DNA from: Sphingomonas sp. 1F27F7B
GTDB lineage: Bacteria > Pseudomonadota > Alphaproteobacteria > Sphingomonadales > Sphingomonadaceae
Assembly (NCBI RefSeq): GCF_005503355.1
Contig: NZ_SCMK01000023.1
Location: 1 to 64,000 of the forward strand
Reading direction: 5' to 3'
DNA length: 64,000 bases
In this document: positions 1 to 9,530 of the stretch, one piece after another
Layout of the letters: each line of letters starts with the position of its first letter
Position numbering within the stretch: the first letter of the stretch is position 1
The notes under the pieces: generated by a model
What the model was told of the DNA's origin: nothing
What the model saw: the letters and a program-made list of their open reading frames with translations, nothing else
Databases searched by the model: none
Position numbers and translations under genes: made by a program

Positions 1-3000
1 TCCCTGGGCTGGACTGGTGTCGAAGGTGCCCGCGATACGGAGCGCAACGAGCGGGCTGAGGATCACGCGCGCCGCGTCGAGTGGCAGGCGCGGTCGCGCC
101 ACGCCCTTGTCGGCGGCATTCTTGGCGATCGTCCCGGAGCCGCTGGTGGTGACGATCTTCGAATATTTCAGGAAGGTGTCTCGCGTCTGGACGGTGAAGC
201 CCCGGCGTGCCGATTCCGCGATGCCGTTCTGGGCATAGCCATAGGTGCCGCCGACGATGACGCTGCCGTCGAGCAGGGTCGTGCTCTGGCCGGGCAGCGG
301 CGCGCCCGTGCCGCTGTTCTCCACCAGTCGCAGCGCGCCGGGGATCGCCATCGCATATTTGGCCGGCACGAGCAGATACTCGCCGCCCGGCACGCCCGGC
401 GCGCCGTCGAGCCGCACCGTTCGCCCGGCATTGCCGCCATAGAGATCGACCGGGCCGCCGCTGCCGTAATCGGCCGAATAGAGCGGGTCATAGGGCGCGA
501 TCCTGTTCGCCTCGCTGACCGGCACCAGCGCGAAGACCTGCCGCTGGTCGGCGAATTGATACCCGCGCCCGGTGGCCGGATCGAAGCCGTTCCCACTGAA
601 CGGATCCCGGTTGAACCGGTCGAGCAGGTCGCGCGATCCGCCCACGCCTGACTGGAACTCATAGGCGAACAGGTCGCCGCCGCCGCGCCCATCGACCCGC
701 GCACCGGCTTCTTCGACGATCGAGGCCGCGGCCAGATTGAGCTGTCCGGTCGGCAGCCGGGTGATCGGCGTCGGGATCGTCGGGAAATAATATTCGATCA
801 GGTCGGACGTACTGCCATAGGGGATGTTGAGGCCGGCACCCGAAACCGTAGTGACGCTGCCCGCGCCGAAGCTCAGCGCAGTGGTGGCCAGAGCGGACAT
901 TCCGCTGAAGTTCACGGCGCTGTTCGAGCCGAGCTCAAGCAGCCCCAGCGGCGCCGCGAGATACCCGTTCTGCGCGATCCGCGCGGCAAGGACGCGCAGA
1001 TGCGTGCCCGCCGACAAGGGCGCGGGGACACTCGCATCGAGATAGGTGTTGCCGAAGGTGATGCTGTGGTCGCCGAGCGCGGCAATGTCGAAGGGATCGA
1101 TATTGCTGGTCTTGCCTTCGAGCAGCGCCTGCAGATTGCCGGTGCCGGTCGTCGCATAGGTGCGGCGCGCGTCGATCAGCAGGTCACCCGCGGTGAGGAG
1201 CTGCCCGCTATAGGCGATCTGTCCCAAGCCGCGGTCGTTCACGCCCGTCAGGCGGAGATCGCCCGCGCTGCGCAATCCGATCGAGGCTATGCCGCGGTCG
1301 AAGGCGACGCCCCCCACCAGGTCGATGCCTTGCGCACCGGCCACGAACTCGACACGCGCATCGCCGGTCGTTCCACCGGGCAGCGCCGCGGAGCGATCGC
1401 TGGCGAACCGGATATAGCTTGCCCCGACCGATGCCCTGGTGCCCGCGGTCGCCGCGACATGGACCTGGCTGCCGAACTTTGCCCCGGCAACCGTCGGGTC
1501 CTGCGAGAGGACCATCAGCGACTTGCGCAGCGAGAGCGAGAAGTCGCCGTCCAGGGTAAGCGTGTTGCGCGCGACCAGGCTGTCGAAACCGCTCGCCGCG
1601 ATCATGCCCGCATTGAGATAGTCGAGCCCCCCGGCGGCATTCGCGCCCAGGGTCGGCAGCAGCCATTCGAGCCGGCCACCCTCGGCCTTCGCCGTGCCGC
1701 CATGCGCGTTGATCGGCGTGATGCCGAGCGAACCGCCGCCCAGTGCCGAGATCGTGCCCGCCGCGCTCCACTCCAGATAGGGCGTGAAATTGCCCAGTCC
1801 GGTCGCCAGGTCGACGAACGCGCTGGCGCCGCCGATGTCCAGCATCGCGCCGTCGCGCCGGGTCAGGGTCGATTGCGACAGCACCGCCGAGGAAGAGCCG
1901 CGCCGCGTTGCTTCCATGCCGGAGCGGAGCGCGATGCTGCCGCCATCGAGCAGACGCGCCGTCCGGACCTGGGCCCCGCCCGGCTGAATCGGGGTGCGCG
2001 GGTTGAATATCGCGATGCCCGAAAGATCCGTGACGCTGCCATTGTCGAGCAGGATCCCCTGCCCGGCATCCAGCCGGCCAAGGAAGTAGATCAGTCGGTC
2101 CGAGCCTTCGCGCGAGACCAGCTCGCGATTGGTGATCACCCGGTTTGGGTTCGCATGGTCCGTGACCCCGGCGGCGTTGAGCGCACTCTCGTCGAACCGT
2201 CCGAGCGCATCGGTTCCGCCGCCGAACGCGTCCGCCAGCCCATGGCCACCCATATCGCCCCCCCGCACGCCGAGCCCGCCGACGACGAGGTCATTGGGCA
2301 AGTCGTTGCGCTGGGTGATCGTGCCGCCGTGCAGCGCGATCGTGCCGCCATTGTAGAGCTTCCCGACCGTGAGGCTCGCCTCGGGCGCGCCGCTGATCGT
2401 GCCGCCCGCGAGCACGTCGAGCTCGGTGAGTCCGCCGAGCACCAAGTGCGCCGCCTTCCGATCCCATATCGCCTCCATCCGCGAGGGCGCGAGGAACGAT
2501 TGGCCGCGCAGTTCCGCCCCCGTTGCGAGTCCGCGCAGCGCGCTCGCCTGATCGGCGTTCGGCACCGAGGGGAGCAGCCATTGCGTCAGATCGAGCGTTT
2601 CGCCCGCCTTCACGGCGAACTGGCTGGTCTCCAGGAAAGCGGATTTGCCGGCACGCGGGTTGGTGAAGACGTCATCGACGATCCGCGAGCGATAGCTGCT
2701 CAGGTCGAGCGTGCCGAAGCCGGTGGTGCGGAAGAAGTCGAAGCCGATATGCGTGGTGCCGGCCCGATTGTCCGAACCGAAGCTGATGTCCGGCGCGGCC
2801 AGTGAGAAGGTGCCCCCACCGGCAAAGCCATAGCCCAGGATCGTCGCGCCCCCGATGTCCACCGTCGCGCGCGGATCCGGCACGAGCTGCGGCAATACCG
2901 GGGTGCCCGGGAACGGCAGCCCCCCGACCGGGAGCGGCGTGAAGTCGACCGATTGGCTGGTGCCTCCGAGCGGCTTGTCCGCCAGCGGATTGGACGATTC

Positions 3001-6000
3001 CTCGATGCGCCCGCTATTGGTCAGCCCGGCCGCCGCATAGGTGGTCGCCGCCGACAGCGAGACATTGCCCCCCTTGCCGTCGAGCACCAGGCTTCCCGTC
3101 GTGCTGACATAGCCGCCCGACATCACGTCGAGCGTCCCGCTCACGCGCACGCTGCCGCTCAGGTCGACTGCCTGGGTCGCCGTCTCCAGGCTCGTGCCGA
3201 TTGCCGCGAAGACGTTCCGCGCAGCCGACAGGGTGATGCTGCCGCCGTCTCGGAACGCTCCGCCCCGCGGCGCGCCCTGCTCGACATAGTCATTGACCCA
3301 CAGCCCGGCGGTCGAGAGCTTTCCGGTGACGATCACGTCGAACGGGTGGAGCTCTCCGGGGTCGGTGGCGTACAGCAACAGGCCGCCGGTGCCGAGATCG
3401 TCCCCGTTGCCATTGCCATAGGCGCCGATGCGATAGGCCGATCCCGGCGGGGCCAGGCCGAGCGCAGCCGTGTTCACCGTCCGCGCGTCGATCGAGCCCG
3501 AACTGGCCGTCACCGTGCCGTCGAACCGGATCGTCCGCCCGGCGATGACCGTCAACGCGCCACCCGGCGCCAGGGCAAGATCCGACGCGCCGGTGATCCG
3601 CAGCGCGTCCGGCGTCTGCAGCGTGAAGGGGTTGGTCCCGGCAAAGGTGACGGCGCCGAGCGTAGTGAGCGACAGGGCCGACAGGCCGGCATCGTTCAGC
3701 ATCGCGTCGCGGAGCAGCAATTCGCCCCGGTCGGCCGCCGCGGTGCCGCGCTCGCCATGATAGATCAGCATGTCGCCGGCGGAGCGGATCGACACGGCGC
3801 CGCCCGAGGGCAGCTCGAACGCGTCCCGCTGGAGCTTCCGGCCATCGCCGGCGACCGTGCTCGCCAGGCTCGGCCGGTCGGCCGCCGCGATCTGGCGGGC
3901 ACCGGCAAAGGCATTGCCGTAGAAGGCGCCATCGACCGTCACCGTCGGCGCATTGGCGACCATCGGATCGCCGATCACCAGCCTGCCGGCATCACGCCCC
4001 TCGTCATAGGCGGCGTCGAGACGCAAGCCCTGGCCGGATGCGCTCAGATAGGTGCGCAGCACGCCGAAACGCGGCTGGACCTCGGTGAAGCCGTCGACCA
4101 CGCCGACATAGACGTCGTTCGGATCGGCCTTGCCGATATCGACGATCCGCCCGTCCTTGGTGACGAGCCGGCTCGTCCGCACCGTGCCTGCGGCATAGTT
4201 TACCCAGCCTCCCGAGAAATCGATCGTCGCGCCCCGCGCGATATGAACGCTCGCCGGGTTCGAAGCGGTGCCGCCCAGCGGCGACGTCAACAGGCTGACG
4301 CTGCCGCCCCTGGTCATGAACTCCTGCGCAGTCACGCCGATCTGGCTGGCGAGGCTGCCCGCCTCGATCAGCGGCGAGCCGACCCAGGCGACTCCGTCCG
4401 CCCGCACGCCGGAGAGGCGCGGATCGACATAGAGCGTCGCACCGTTGAGCGTGAAGTTGCCGTCGAGCGCCACGTCGCGATAATTGGGCGTGTCGCGCAG
4501 TTCGTTGCGCTTCACCGGCGTGATCTCGATCGAATTGCGCGACGCGCTGAGCTGGACGTCCTTGTAGCCGCTGACGTCGATAGTCGCGCCGCCGGCGATG
4601 TCGATGCGCCCCGGTGCCAGATTCGCCACGGTCGTGAGGTTCGGGCCCGCGCTCGCCGCGCCCACCGAGACATTCGCCCCGGGCGCATAGATCAGCGCAT
4701 TCTGCCCCATGCTGAAGTTGGTGGCCCACAAGGCGCCGACCGGCGCGCCCAGCACCTGGACCTGCGTGCCGATCTCCAGCTGCGAGGCCTTGAAAGGCGC
4801 GGGCTCGTTCGCCGAACCTTGCGGAATGGTCTCGCCATTATCGTCGGCGATCATCTCGATCCCGCTCGCGCTTCCGGGATCGGCACTGCCCGCGAGCAGG
4901 ATGTTGCCCGCGGTGATCGAGATCTTGCCGTTGCGCGAGACGCTGGTCGTCGTCGCGAGCAGCCCGCGATTCTCGATCGAGCCAAAGGCGCCGGTCCCGA
5001 GCGAGAGATAGCCGCGGCGGGATTCGATGATGCCGTCAACGACGATCTTGCCGTCATCGGGCCGGGGATCGCGCGGCAGCTGAACGTTCCCGCGAAGGCC
5101 GTAGTCGAAGCTGTTGAGCTTGTAGCCGCGAACATAGGGATCGGCGCTGCCGGCCGCGCCCGTCGATTCGATGAAGCTGACCGCACGGCCCGCCTGCAGG
5201 CTCACCTGGCCCTCGATCGCCCGCAACGCGCCCGCGCTGTAGATCTCGGGAGCGGCGAGAATGAGGAAACCGCCGCTGGTCGTGCTCAGTTGCGCGCCGC
5301 TGTCGACGGTGATGCCGCCCTCGACTTCGCTGACGAACTTGACGTTGGTGCCGTCCTGCTGCGTGATCCCGGACACGAGCAGTGCCACGCCGGTCGGTGT
5401 GGTCTCGGTAATGTCCACGGCATTGTTGGCAGGCGCGAACAGGCCATTTTCGAGATAGTAACGGTTGCGGTCGCGGATCGACGCCACGGCGGTCCCGCCC
5501 GTCGCCCCCCGCACCGCCGCATTGCCCAGTTCCAGCGTGCTCGCCAGCAGCGAATGGGTGTTCACCTGGCTGTTCTTGCCGAAGATGATGCCCGCGCGAT
5601 TGAGCACGACCACCGTGCCGTCGGCCTTGAGGTTGCCGAGGATCAGGCTCGGATCGGTCGTGTTGGTCACACGGTTGACCGCGACCCAGCCGGGCTTCGC
5701 GACGCCGTTCTCCTTCTGGTTGAACTGGAGCGTCGTGTTGGTGCCGATGTCGAAGCGGTTCCAGGACAGCAGCGCCCGCTCCTGGGTCTGATCGATCGTG
5801 ACGACGACGCGCCCGTCGACCACCGTCTGGCTCGGCAGCCCCGCACCCTGCCAGGTCTTGAGCCCGGTCGCGTCATTGGCGGCACCCGCGCTGACGAGGA
5901 GCTGGTTGGCGCGCGCGGTGTCGCCGGCCTTGGTGGCTGCGATCGCTTCCCGGATCGCATCGGTCGGGTCGAGGCCACCGGACGACAGGCCGTCGGTCAC

Positions 6001-6300
6001 GCCGGTGCGCGTCGCAGCCTGGCGCAGCGAGCTCGCATAGGCACGGATCTGCGCGATCCGCGACTGAGTCGAGCGCTGGCGCGACAGTGCCGCCTGCATC
6101 GTCGGCGAGCGCACCGGTACCGCGCTGGGCTGCTGCGCCTGGGGTCGCGGCGCGCCGGCCTGCTGGCGGAGCAGCCCCCCCATCGTCTGGGCGGCGGCCG
6201 GCGAACCGGTCAAGCCGAGCGCCAGCGTCGCCGCGCTCGCACCGAGAAGCAGCAGATGACGCCGGGCGTCAAAGGACGAAGGCAAGCGACGAGCCGTCAT
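1..6300 (-). CDS. Filamentous haemagglutinin-type TpsA exoprotein (3' end outside window)
   Basis: Secreted substrate of a two-partner secretion (TPS) system, exported across the outer membrane by the TpsB encoded upstream. The reading frame is open from the ATG at 6300 to the window edge (at least 2,100 residues). The start has GGAG about 9 nt upstream. Residues 1-37 form an Ala/Leu-rich signal peptide (TLALGLTGSPAAAQ). After a Gln/Ala/Pro-rich linker, the TPS secretion domain begins near residue 150; NRAGIIFG matches the NPNGI-type motif of the family. The rest is repetitive beta-helix-like sequence rich in G, N, T and V, typical of FHA adhesins. It is the last gene of the LuxR-TpsB-ExbBD-TonB-porin operon, 118 bp after the porin. 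The C-terminus, and so any toxin tip or anchor, cannot be seen. Confidence 0.88.
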   Translation of the reverse strand, partial: MTARRLPSSFDARRHLLLLGASAATLALGLTGSPAAAQTMGGLLRQQAGAPRPQAQQPSAVPVRSPTMQAALSRQRSTQSRIAQIRAYASSLRQAATRTGVTDGLSSGGLDPTDAIREAIAATKAGDTARANQLLVSAGAANDATGLKTWQGAGLPSQTVVDGRVVVTIDQTQERALLSWNRFDIGTNTTLQFNQKENGVAKPGWVAVNRVTNTTDPSLILGNLKADGTVVVLNRAGIIFGKNSQVNTHSLLASTLELGNAAVRGATGGTAVASIRDRNRYYLENGLFAPANNAVDITETTPTGVALLVSGITQQDGTNVKFVSEVEGGITVDSGAQLSTTSGGFLILAAPEIYSAGALRAIEGQVSLQAGRAVSFIESTGAAGSADPYVRGYKLNSFDYGLRGNVQLPRDPRPDDGKIVVDGIIESRRGYLSLGTGAFGSIENRGLLATTTSVSRNGKISITAGNILLAGSADPGSASGIEMIADDNGETIPQGSANEPAPFKASQLEIGTQVQVLGAPVGALWATNFSMGQNALIYAPGANVSVGAASAGPNLTTVANLAPGRIDIAGGATIDVSGYKDVQLSASRNSIEITPVKRNELRDTPNYRDVALDGNFTLNGATLYVDPRLSGVRADGVAWVGSPLIEAGSLASQIGVTAQEFMTRGGSVSLLTSPLGGTASNPASVHIARGATIDFSGGWVNYAAGTVRTSRLVTKDGRIVDIGKADPNDVYVGVVDGFTEVQPRFGVLRTYLSASGQGLRLDAAYDEGRDAGRLVIGDPMVANAPTVTVDGAFYGNAFAGARQIAAADRPSLASTVAGDGRKLQRDAFELPSGGAVSIRSAGDMLIYHGERGTAAADRGELLLRDAMLNDAGLSALSLTTLGAVTFAGTNPFTLQTPDALRITGASDLALAPGGALTVIAGRTIRFDGTVTASSGSIDARTVNTAALGLAPPGSAYRIGAYGNGNGDDLGTGGLLLYATDPGELHPFDVIVTGKLSTAGLWVNDYVEQGAPRGGAFRDGGSITLSAARNVFAAIGTSLETATQAVDLSGSVRVSGTLDVMSGGYVSTTGSLVLDGKGGNVSLSAATTYAAAGLTNSGRIEESSNPLADKPLGGTSQSVDFTPLPVGGLPFPGTPVLPQLVPDPRATVDIGGATILGYGFAGGGTFSLAAPDISFGSDNRAGTTHIGFDFFRTTGFGTLDLSSYRSRIVDDVFTNPRAGKSAFLETSQFAVKAGETLDLTQWLLPSVPNADQASALRGLATGAELRGQSFLAPSRMEAIWDRKAAHLVLGGLTELDVLAGGTISGAPEASLTVGKLYNGGTIALHGGTITQRNDLPNDLVVGGLGVRGGDMGGHGLADAFGGGTDALGRFDESALNAAGVTDHANPNRVITNRELVSREGSDRLIYFLGRLDAGQGILLDNGSVTDLSGIAIFNPRTPIQPGGAQVRTARLLDGGSIALRSGMEATRRGSSSAVLSQSTLTRRDGAMLDIGGASAFVDLATGLGNFTPYLEWSAAGTISALGGGSLGITPINAHGGTAKAEGGRLEWLLPTLGANAAGGLDYLNAGMIAASGFDSLVARNTLTLDGDFSLSLRKSLMVLSQDPTVAGAKFGSQVHVAATAGTRASVGASYIRFASDRSAALPGGTTGDARVEFVAGAQGIDLVGGVAFDRGIASIGLRSAGDLRLTGVNDRGLGQIAYSGQLLTAGDLLIDARRTYATTGTGNLQALLEGKTSNIDPFDIAALGDHSITFGNTYLDASVPAPLSAGTHLRVLAARIAQNGYLAAPLGLLELGSNSAVNFSGMSALATTALSFGAGSVTTVSGAGLNIPYGSTSDLIEYYFPTIPTPITRLPTGQLNLAAASIVEEAGARVDGRGGGDLFAYEFQSGVGGSRDLLDRFNRDPFSGNGFDPATGRGYQFADQRQVFALVPVSEANRIAPYDPLYSADYGSGGPVDLYGGNAGRTVRLDGAPGVPGGEYLLVPAKYAMAIPGALRLVENSGTGAPLPGQSTTLLDGSVIVGGTYGYAQNGIAESARRGFTVQTRDTFLKYSKIVTTSGSGTIAKNAADKGVARPRLPLDAARVILSPLVALRIAGTFDTSPAQG

Positions 6301-6418
6301 TGCGGTACTCCAGCCTGAAAGTCGTTCAGGGACGCGAAGAAGGTCGGGGCAAGGCAGCCGCGCCGCCGCCAATGACCGGCGCAGTCGCGCGGACATGGCC
6401 GGGCGGCGCGGCGGCGCA

Positions 6419-8248
6419 TCAGAAGGCCACGCTGAGGTCGAGGTGCAGCACGTCGATCGCCAGAGGCGCGTCGACGATCTGGTTCGCGCTCAGCCAGCGT
6501 GCACCCAGCGCAATGCCGTCAAAGGGCGCCCAGGCGCCGCCGACGACGAAGCCTCGCGCGTTGGTGCCGCCCAGGTGGAAGTCGGAATCGGTGAAGCTGT
6601 CGGGAACGGCATCGCTCTCGAGATATTTATAGGCGAGGTTGACGGCCCAGGCGCCCCGCTTCGCACGGCGCGGATTGACGCTGAACAAATTGGGGTCGCC
6701 GATGGAGAAATAGCCGCCATAGCCCTGATTGCCGCCGACGAACCGCGCCGGCTTGGTCGCGTCGCAGGCGCCCTGGAGCGGATTGTTGGCCGGGTCCGAG
6801 AGCACGACGTTGTTGAGCGGTGCCCCATCCGGCCCCTCGGCGCAGATACCCTTGGGATTGAAGCCGAAATTGTAGAGATAATTGCCGGTCAGCCTGGCGA
6901 CGACCCGGTCGGAGATCGGCACGCTGACCGATCCGCTCAGATCGAGCACGCGATAGGCGAATTTCAGCCCCAGATATTGCGGCTGGCGCGGATCGTTGGG
7001 GTTGGGATTGGCGGTCGTGTCGAACCGCCGCAGGAACATCAGCGTGTTCCCCTTGGTCGCGAAGAGCGGGCGCAGCGCATCGGTCGAACATTCGATATTC
7101 TCGACCGAATAGATGTCGCACGGCGCCGAGACATGGCCGCGCAGATAGGTGAAGTTGTGATAGGCGCCGGCCAGATGCGCCTCGACGCCGTTGCCGAACT
7201 TCTTCGCCAGCTCGAGCTGGCCGCTGAACAGATAGCGGTCGCGCCAATTGCGCTTCTCCGACGCGGTCGAGGGGTAGTTCGGATCCTCGAACATGATCGG
7301 GAACGCCCCGCCGCGCACCGCCAGGGTAAAGCCGTCCTCGCCGACGATCTTGGCGAGGTTCGCCTCGCCATAGAGCCCGTCGAGCGCCAGATCGGGATCG
7401 AACATCAAGTCGGTGGTGCGGAACGGGTTGTCGAACCGGCCGAGCATCGCCGTGACGCCGGGGACGAGTTCGCCCTTCACATAGGCGTTCTGGAGCCACA
7501 GGTCGCGCTTGCGGAATCCGCCGGTAAGCGTCGCATTGGTCGAGATCGGGCCGGGGTCGTTCCCGGTTGCGAGCTGGAAACCGAGCGTGAACCGATCGGC
7601 CACGGTCGCTTCCAGCCCGATCCGCGCACGAAGCTCCATGTTGTTGCGCTTGTCGCGGGTCGTGTTGATCCGCGGCGCGAGCTGCCGGGTGAGATCGATC
7701 GGCCCGGTCGCATTGAACTCGGGTACATTGATATAGTCGGGCGAATTGTCCTTCGCATAAAAGGCGGAGGCCGAGCGGAAGCGCAGATCGCCATGGATCC
7801 GGATATTGTCGACCCAGTCGGGCGCGGCCTTGCCCGGCGCCGCCCAGCCCTCGGTCTTGGCCTGCGCCAGCACTTCCTTGCGCAGCTCCTCCTTGATCTG
7901 GTTGCGGACTGTTTCGGGAACATAGGGCACCCGCACCGTTCCCGCAGGCGGCGGCGGCAGATCGGCAGCGGCCTGCTGAACCGGCACGGCAGGCGCCTGC
8001 GCCATCGCGGCGCGCGCCTGCACTGCCTCGGCCTGGGCCTGGTCCATCAGCGCCTTGCCCTTTTCGGGCGTCAGCACGCCCTGCTCGATCAGCAGACGGA
8101 CCAGATTGACCATCGCACTGTCCGAGGGCTGGGCCGGGGTGACCGCCTGTTGCGCGAATGCCGGCACGGTCCAGAGCAGCGCCACCGCCGCGGCGCCGCT
8201 CGCCATGGCGCGGCGCGAACGCCGGAGCTTCAATCCAACGAACATCAT
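6419..8248 (-). CDS. Putative porin (Porin_5-like outer-membrane beta-barrel)
   Basis: Predicted outer-membrane barrel of 609 residues. The start is the first of two tandem ATGs, with AAGGGG just upstream. The signal peptide ends near VPAFAQQ (about residue 32). Residues 35-130 hold a short helical segment (LVRLLIEQGVLTPEKGKALM) followed by an Ala/Pro/Gln linker. From about residue 150 the sequence alternates amphipathic strands and Gly/Asp/Asn turns (IRIHGDLRFRS, MELRARIGLEATV) and ends in an aromatic residue (LHLDLSVAF), as outer-membrane barrels do. The family is often found beside TPS/ExbBD genes. A passage or assembly role for the exoprotein or its ligand is inferred from position in the operon, not seen. 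Confidence 0.8.
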   Translation of the reverse strand: MMFVGLKLRRSRRAMASGAAAVALLWTVPAFAQQAVTPAQPSDSAMVNLVRLLIEQGVLTPEKGKALMDQAQAEAVQARAAMAQAPAVPVQQAAADLPPPPAGTVRVPYVPETVRNQIKEELRKEVLAQAKTEGWAAPGKAAPDWVDNIRIHGDLRFRSASAFYAKDNSPDYINVPEFNATGPIDLTRQLAPRINTTRDKRNNMELRARIGLEATVADRFTLGFQLATGNDPGPISTNATLTGGFRKRDLWLQNAYVKGELVPGVTAMLGRFDNPFRTTDLMFDPDLALDGLYGEANLAKIVGEDGFTLAVRGGAFPIMFEDPNYPSTASEKRNWRDRYLFSGQLELAKKFGNGVEAHLAGAYHNFTYLRGHVSAPCDIYSVENIECSTDALRPLFATKGNTLMFLRRFDTTANPNPNDPRQPQYLGLKFAYRVLDLSGSVSVPISDRVVARLTGNYLYNFGFNPKGICAEGPDGAPLNNVVLSDPANNPLQGACDATKPARFVGGNQGYGGYFSIGDPNLFSVNPRRAKRGAWAVNLAYKYLESDAVPDSFTDSDFHLGGTNARGFVVGGAWAPFDGIALGARWLSANQIVDAPLAIDVLHLDLSVAF

Positions 8249-8342
8249 CACACCCCTTCGTGTTCCGCGCGCGGCCCCCTTGTCCGGGGCCGTCACACGC
8301 CAAATTGTCGAGCCGCGCCGCGGGCCGGATGCCACGCGCACG

Positions 8343-9083
8343 TCAAATCCCCCGCCGGCCGCGGACGGTGATCCGCTGCGGAAAGGCCATGGATTGCGGC
8401 GGTGCGTTGAGCCCGCGGATGCCGGCGAGCAGCGCGGCCAGCCGTTTCATGCCTTCTTCGTCATTGCCCCCGCGCACCTCCAGCAGGCGCACGCCGGTCA
8501 CCCGGCCGTCGGTCGTCACGGTCAGCGAAAGATCGGCCGAGAAGACCAGGCGGCTCAGCCGCTCGTCGGCGCGCACGCGGTCCTCGAGCGCGGAACTGAG
8601 ATAGCGGCGATAGAGCCCCTCACCCATGCCCCCGCCGGCGGCCGGCTTCGCGCCACAATTGGTCCCGAGGCAGGTGCCGCCACTCCCTGGCGCGCCGATT
8701 CCGCCGCCATTGCCCGCCGCCAGCCCGAAACTGTCGGTTCCAGCCTGTGCCGGCGCCGCGATCGTCACCGGCGCCGCCTGGGGCTGCTGCTGCGGCGTCT
8801 TCGGCGCCTCGGCCGGCGAAGGCTGGGGCTGCTCGGTCGGCTCGGGCGGCTTTTCCTTGAGCTCGGGCGGCGGAGGCGGCGGTGGAGGCGGCGGCAGCGG
8901 CACCACATCGACCACTGACCTGGAGTCCTCGTTGACCCGCACGCCGCGCACCGCCGTGATCTGGCTGTAGACGAACCAGGCAAGTGCCCCCAGCAGCAAC
9001 AGCCCCACGACATAGGGCAGCGCTTCGCGGATCGGCGCGCGATCCTCGAAGGCCTCGAAGTCCTTGGGCTGCGGGGTGATCAC
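8343..9083 (-). CDS. TonB-like energy transducer
   Basis: Probable TonB-type protein (246 residues) that would transmit proton-motive force from the adjacent ExbB-ExbD complex to an outer-membrane partner. It has one N-terminal membrane anchor (about residues 25-45), then a run of ten consecutive prolines and a PEPTEQPQP-type extension. A Gly-rich stretch with a CLGTNC pair follows, and a C-terminal TonB-like alpha/beta domain carries the LTVTTDGRVTGVRLLEVRGG pattern. The chosen GTG lies 14 bp after the exbD stop. An earlier in-frame start inside exbD is possible but would overlap it. No TonB-dependent receptor is encoded nearby, so the partner may be the TpsB, the porin or the STN protein at 14,280. 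Confidence 0.78.
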   Translation of the reverse strand: MITPQPKDFEAFEDRAPIREALPYVVGLLLLGALAWFVYSQITAVRGVRVNEDSRSVVDVVPLPPPPPPPPPPELKEKPPEPTEQPQPSPAEAPKTPQQQPQAAPVTIAAPAQAGTDSFGLAAGNGGGIGAPGSGGTCLGTNCGAKPAAGGGMGEGLYRRYLSSALEDRVRADERLSRLVFSADLSLTVTTDGRVTGVRLLEVRGGNDEEGMKRLAALLAGIRGLNAPPQSMAFPQRITVRGRRGI

Positions 9084-9097
9084 CTGCGCCTCGCCGC

Positions 9098-9508
9098 TCA
9101 GGAGGTGGTGCCGGGCTTGCCGGTGACCAGCCCCACCTTGTTGAGGTCGAGCTGGCGGCACAGGTCGAGCACCTGCGTCACCTTGCCATATTGCGCGGCC
9201 TGGTCGCCCTTGAGCACGATCGGCACATCGGGATTGCTCGCCTTGGCGTTGCGCAGCCGGGTCTCGAGGTCGGCCATCGTCACCGGAAAGGCGTCCATGA
9301 AGATCTGCCCGTCCGTGGTGACGGTGATCGCGATCGTCTTGGGCTGGACCAGGCTCTGCGCCGCGCTCGCCTTGGGCAGGTCCACCTTGATCCCCTGCAC
9401 CGAAGCGGTAGCCATCAGGATGAAGATGACGAGCAGCACATAAGCCAGATCGAGCATCGGCGTGATGTTGATGTCGTCATAGGCCTTGCGGCCCTTGTTG
9501 ATCTGCAT
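9098..9508 (-). CDS. exbD: ExbD/TolR biopolymer transport protein
   Basis: 136-residue inner-membrane protein of the ExbD/TolR family, a partner of ExbB in the proton-driven TonB motor. It has a short cytoplasmic N-terminus (DDINITPMLDLAYVLLVIF) whose transmembrane segment carries the Asp expected to take part in proton transfer. A periplasmic domain follows, with the typical VDLPKA and IVLKGDQAAQYGKV motifs. Length matches the family. It lies 22 bp downstream of the ExbB fusion and 14 bp upstream of the TonB-like gene, so the three are almost certainly co-expressed. Confidence 0.93.
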   Translation of the reverse strand: MQINKGRKAYDDINITPMLDLAYVLLVIFILMATASVQGIKVDLPKASAAQSLVQPKTIAITVTTDGQIFMDAFPVTMADLETRLRNAKASNPDVPIVLKGDQAAQYGKVTQVLDLCRQLDLNKVGLVTGKPGTTS

Positions 9509-9530
9509 GGTCGGTCTCCCCTTCCCGCAA

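Noticed and set aside
1000..6318. Two long plus-strand open frames (1,000-2,805 and 2,953-6,318)
   Set aside because: They lie opposite the exoprotein gene, have Arg/Ala/Asp-rich low-complexity translations without domains, and are third-position GC artefacts.
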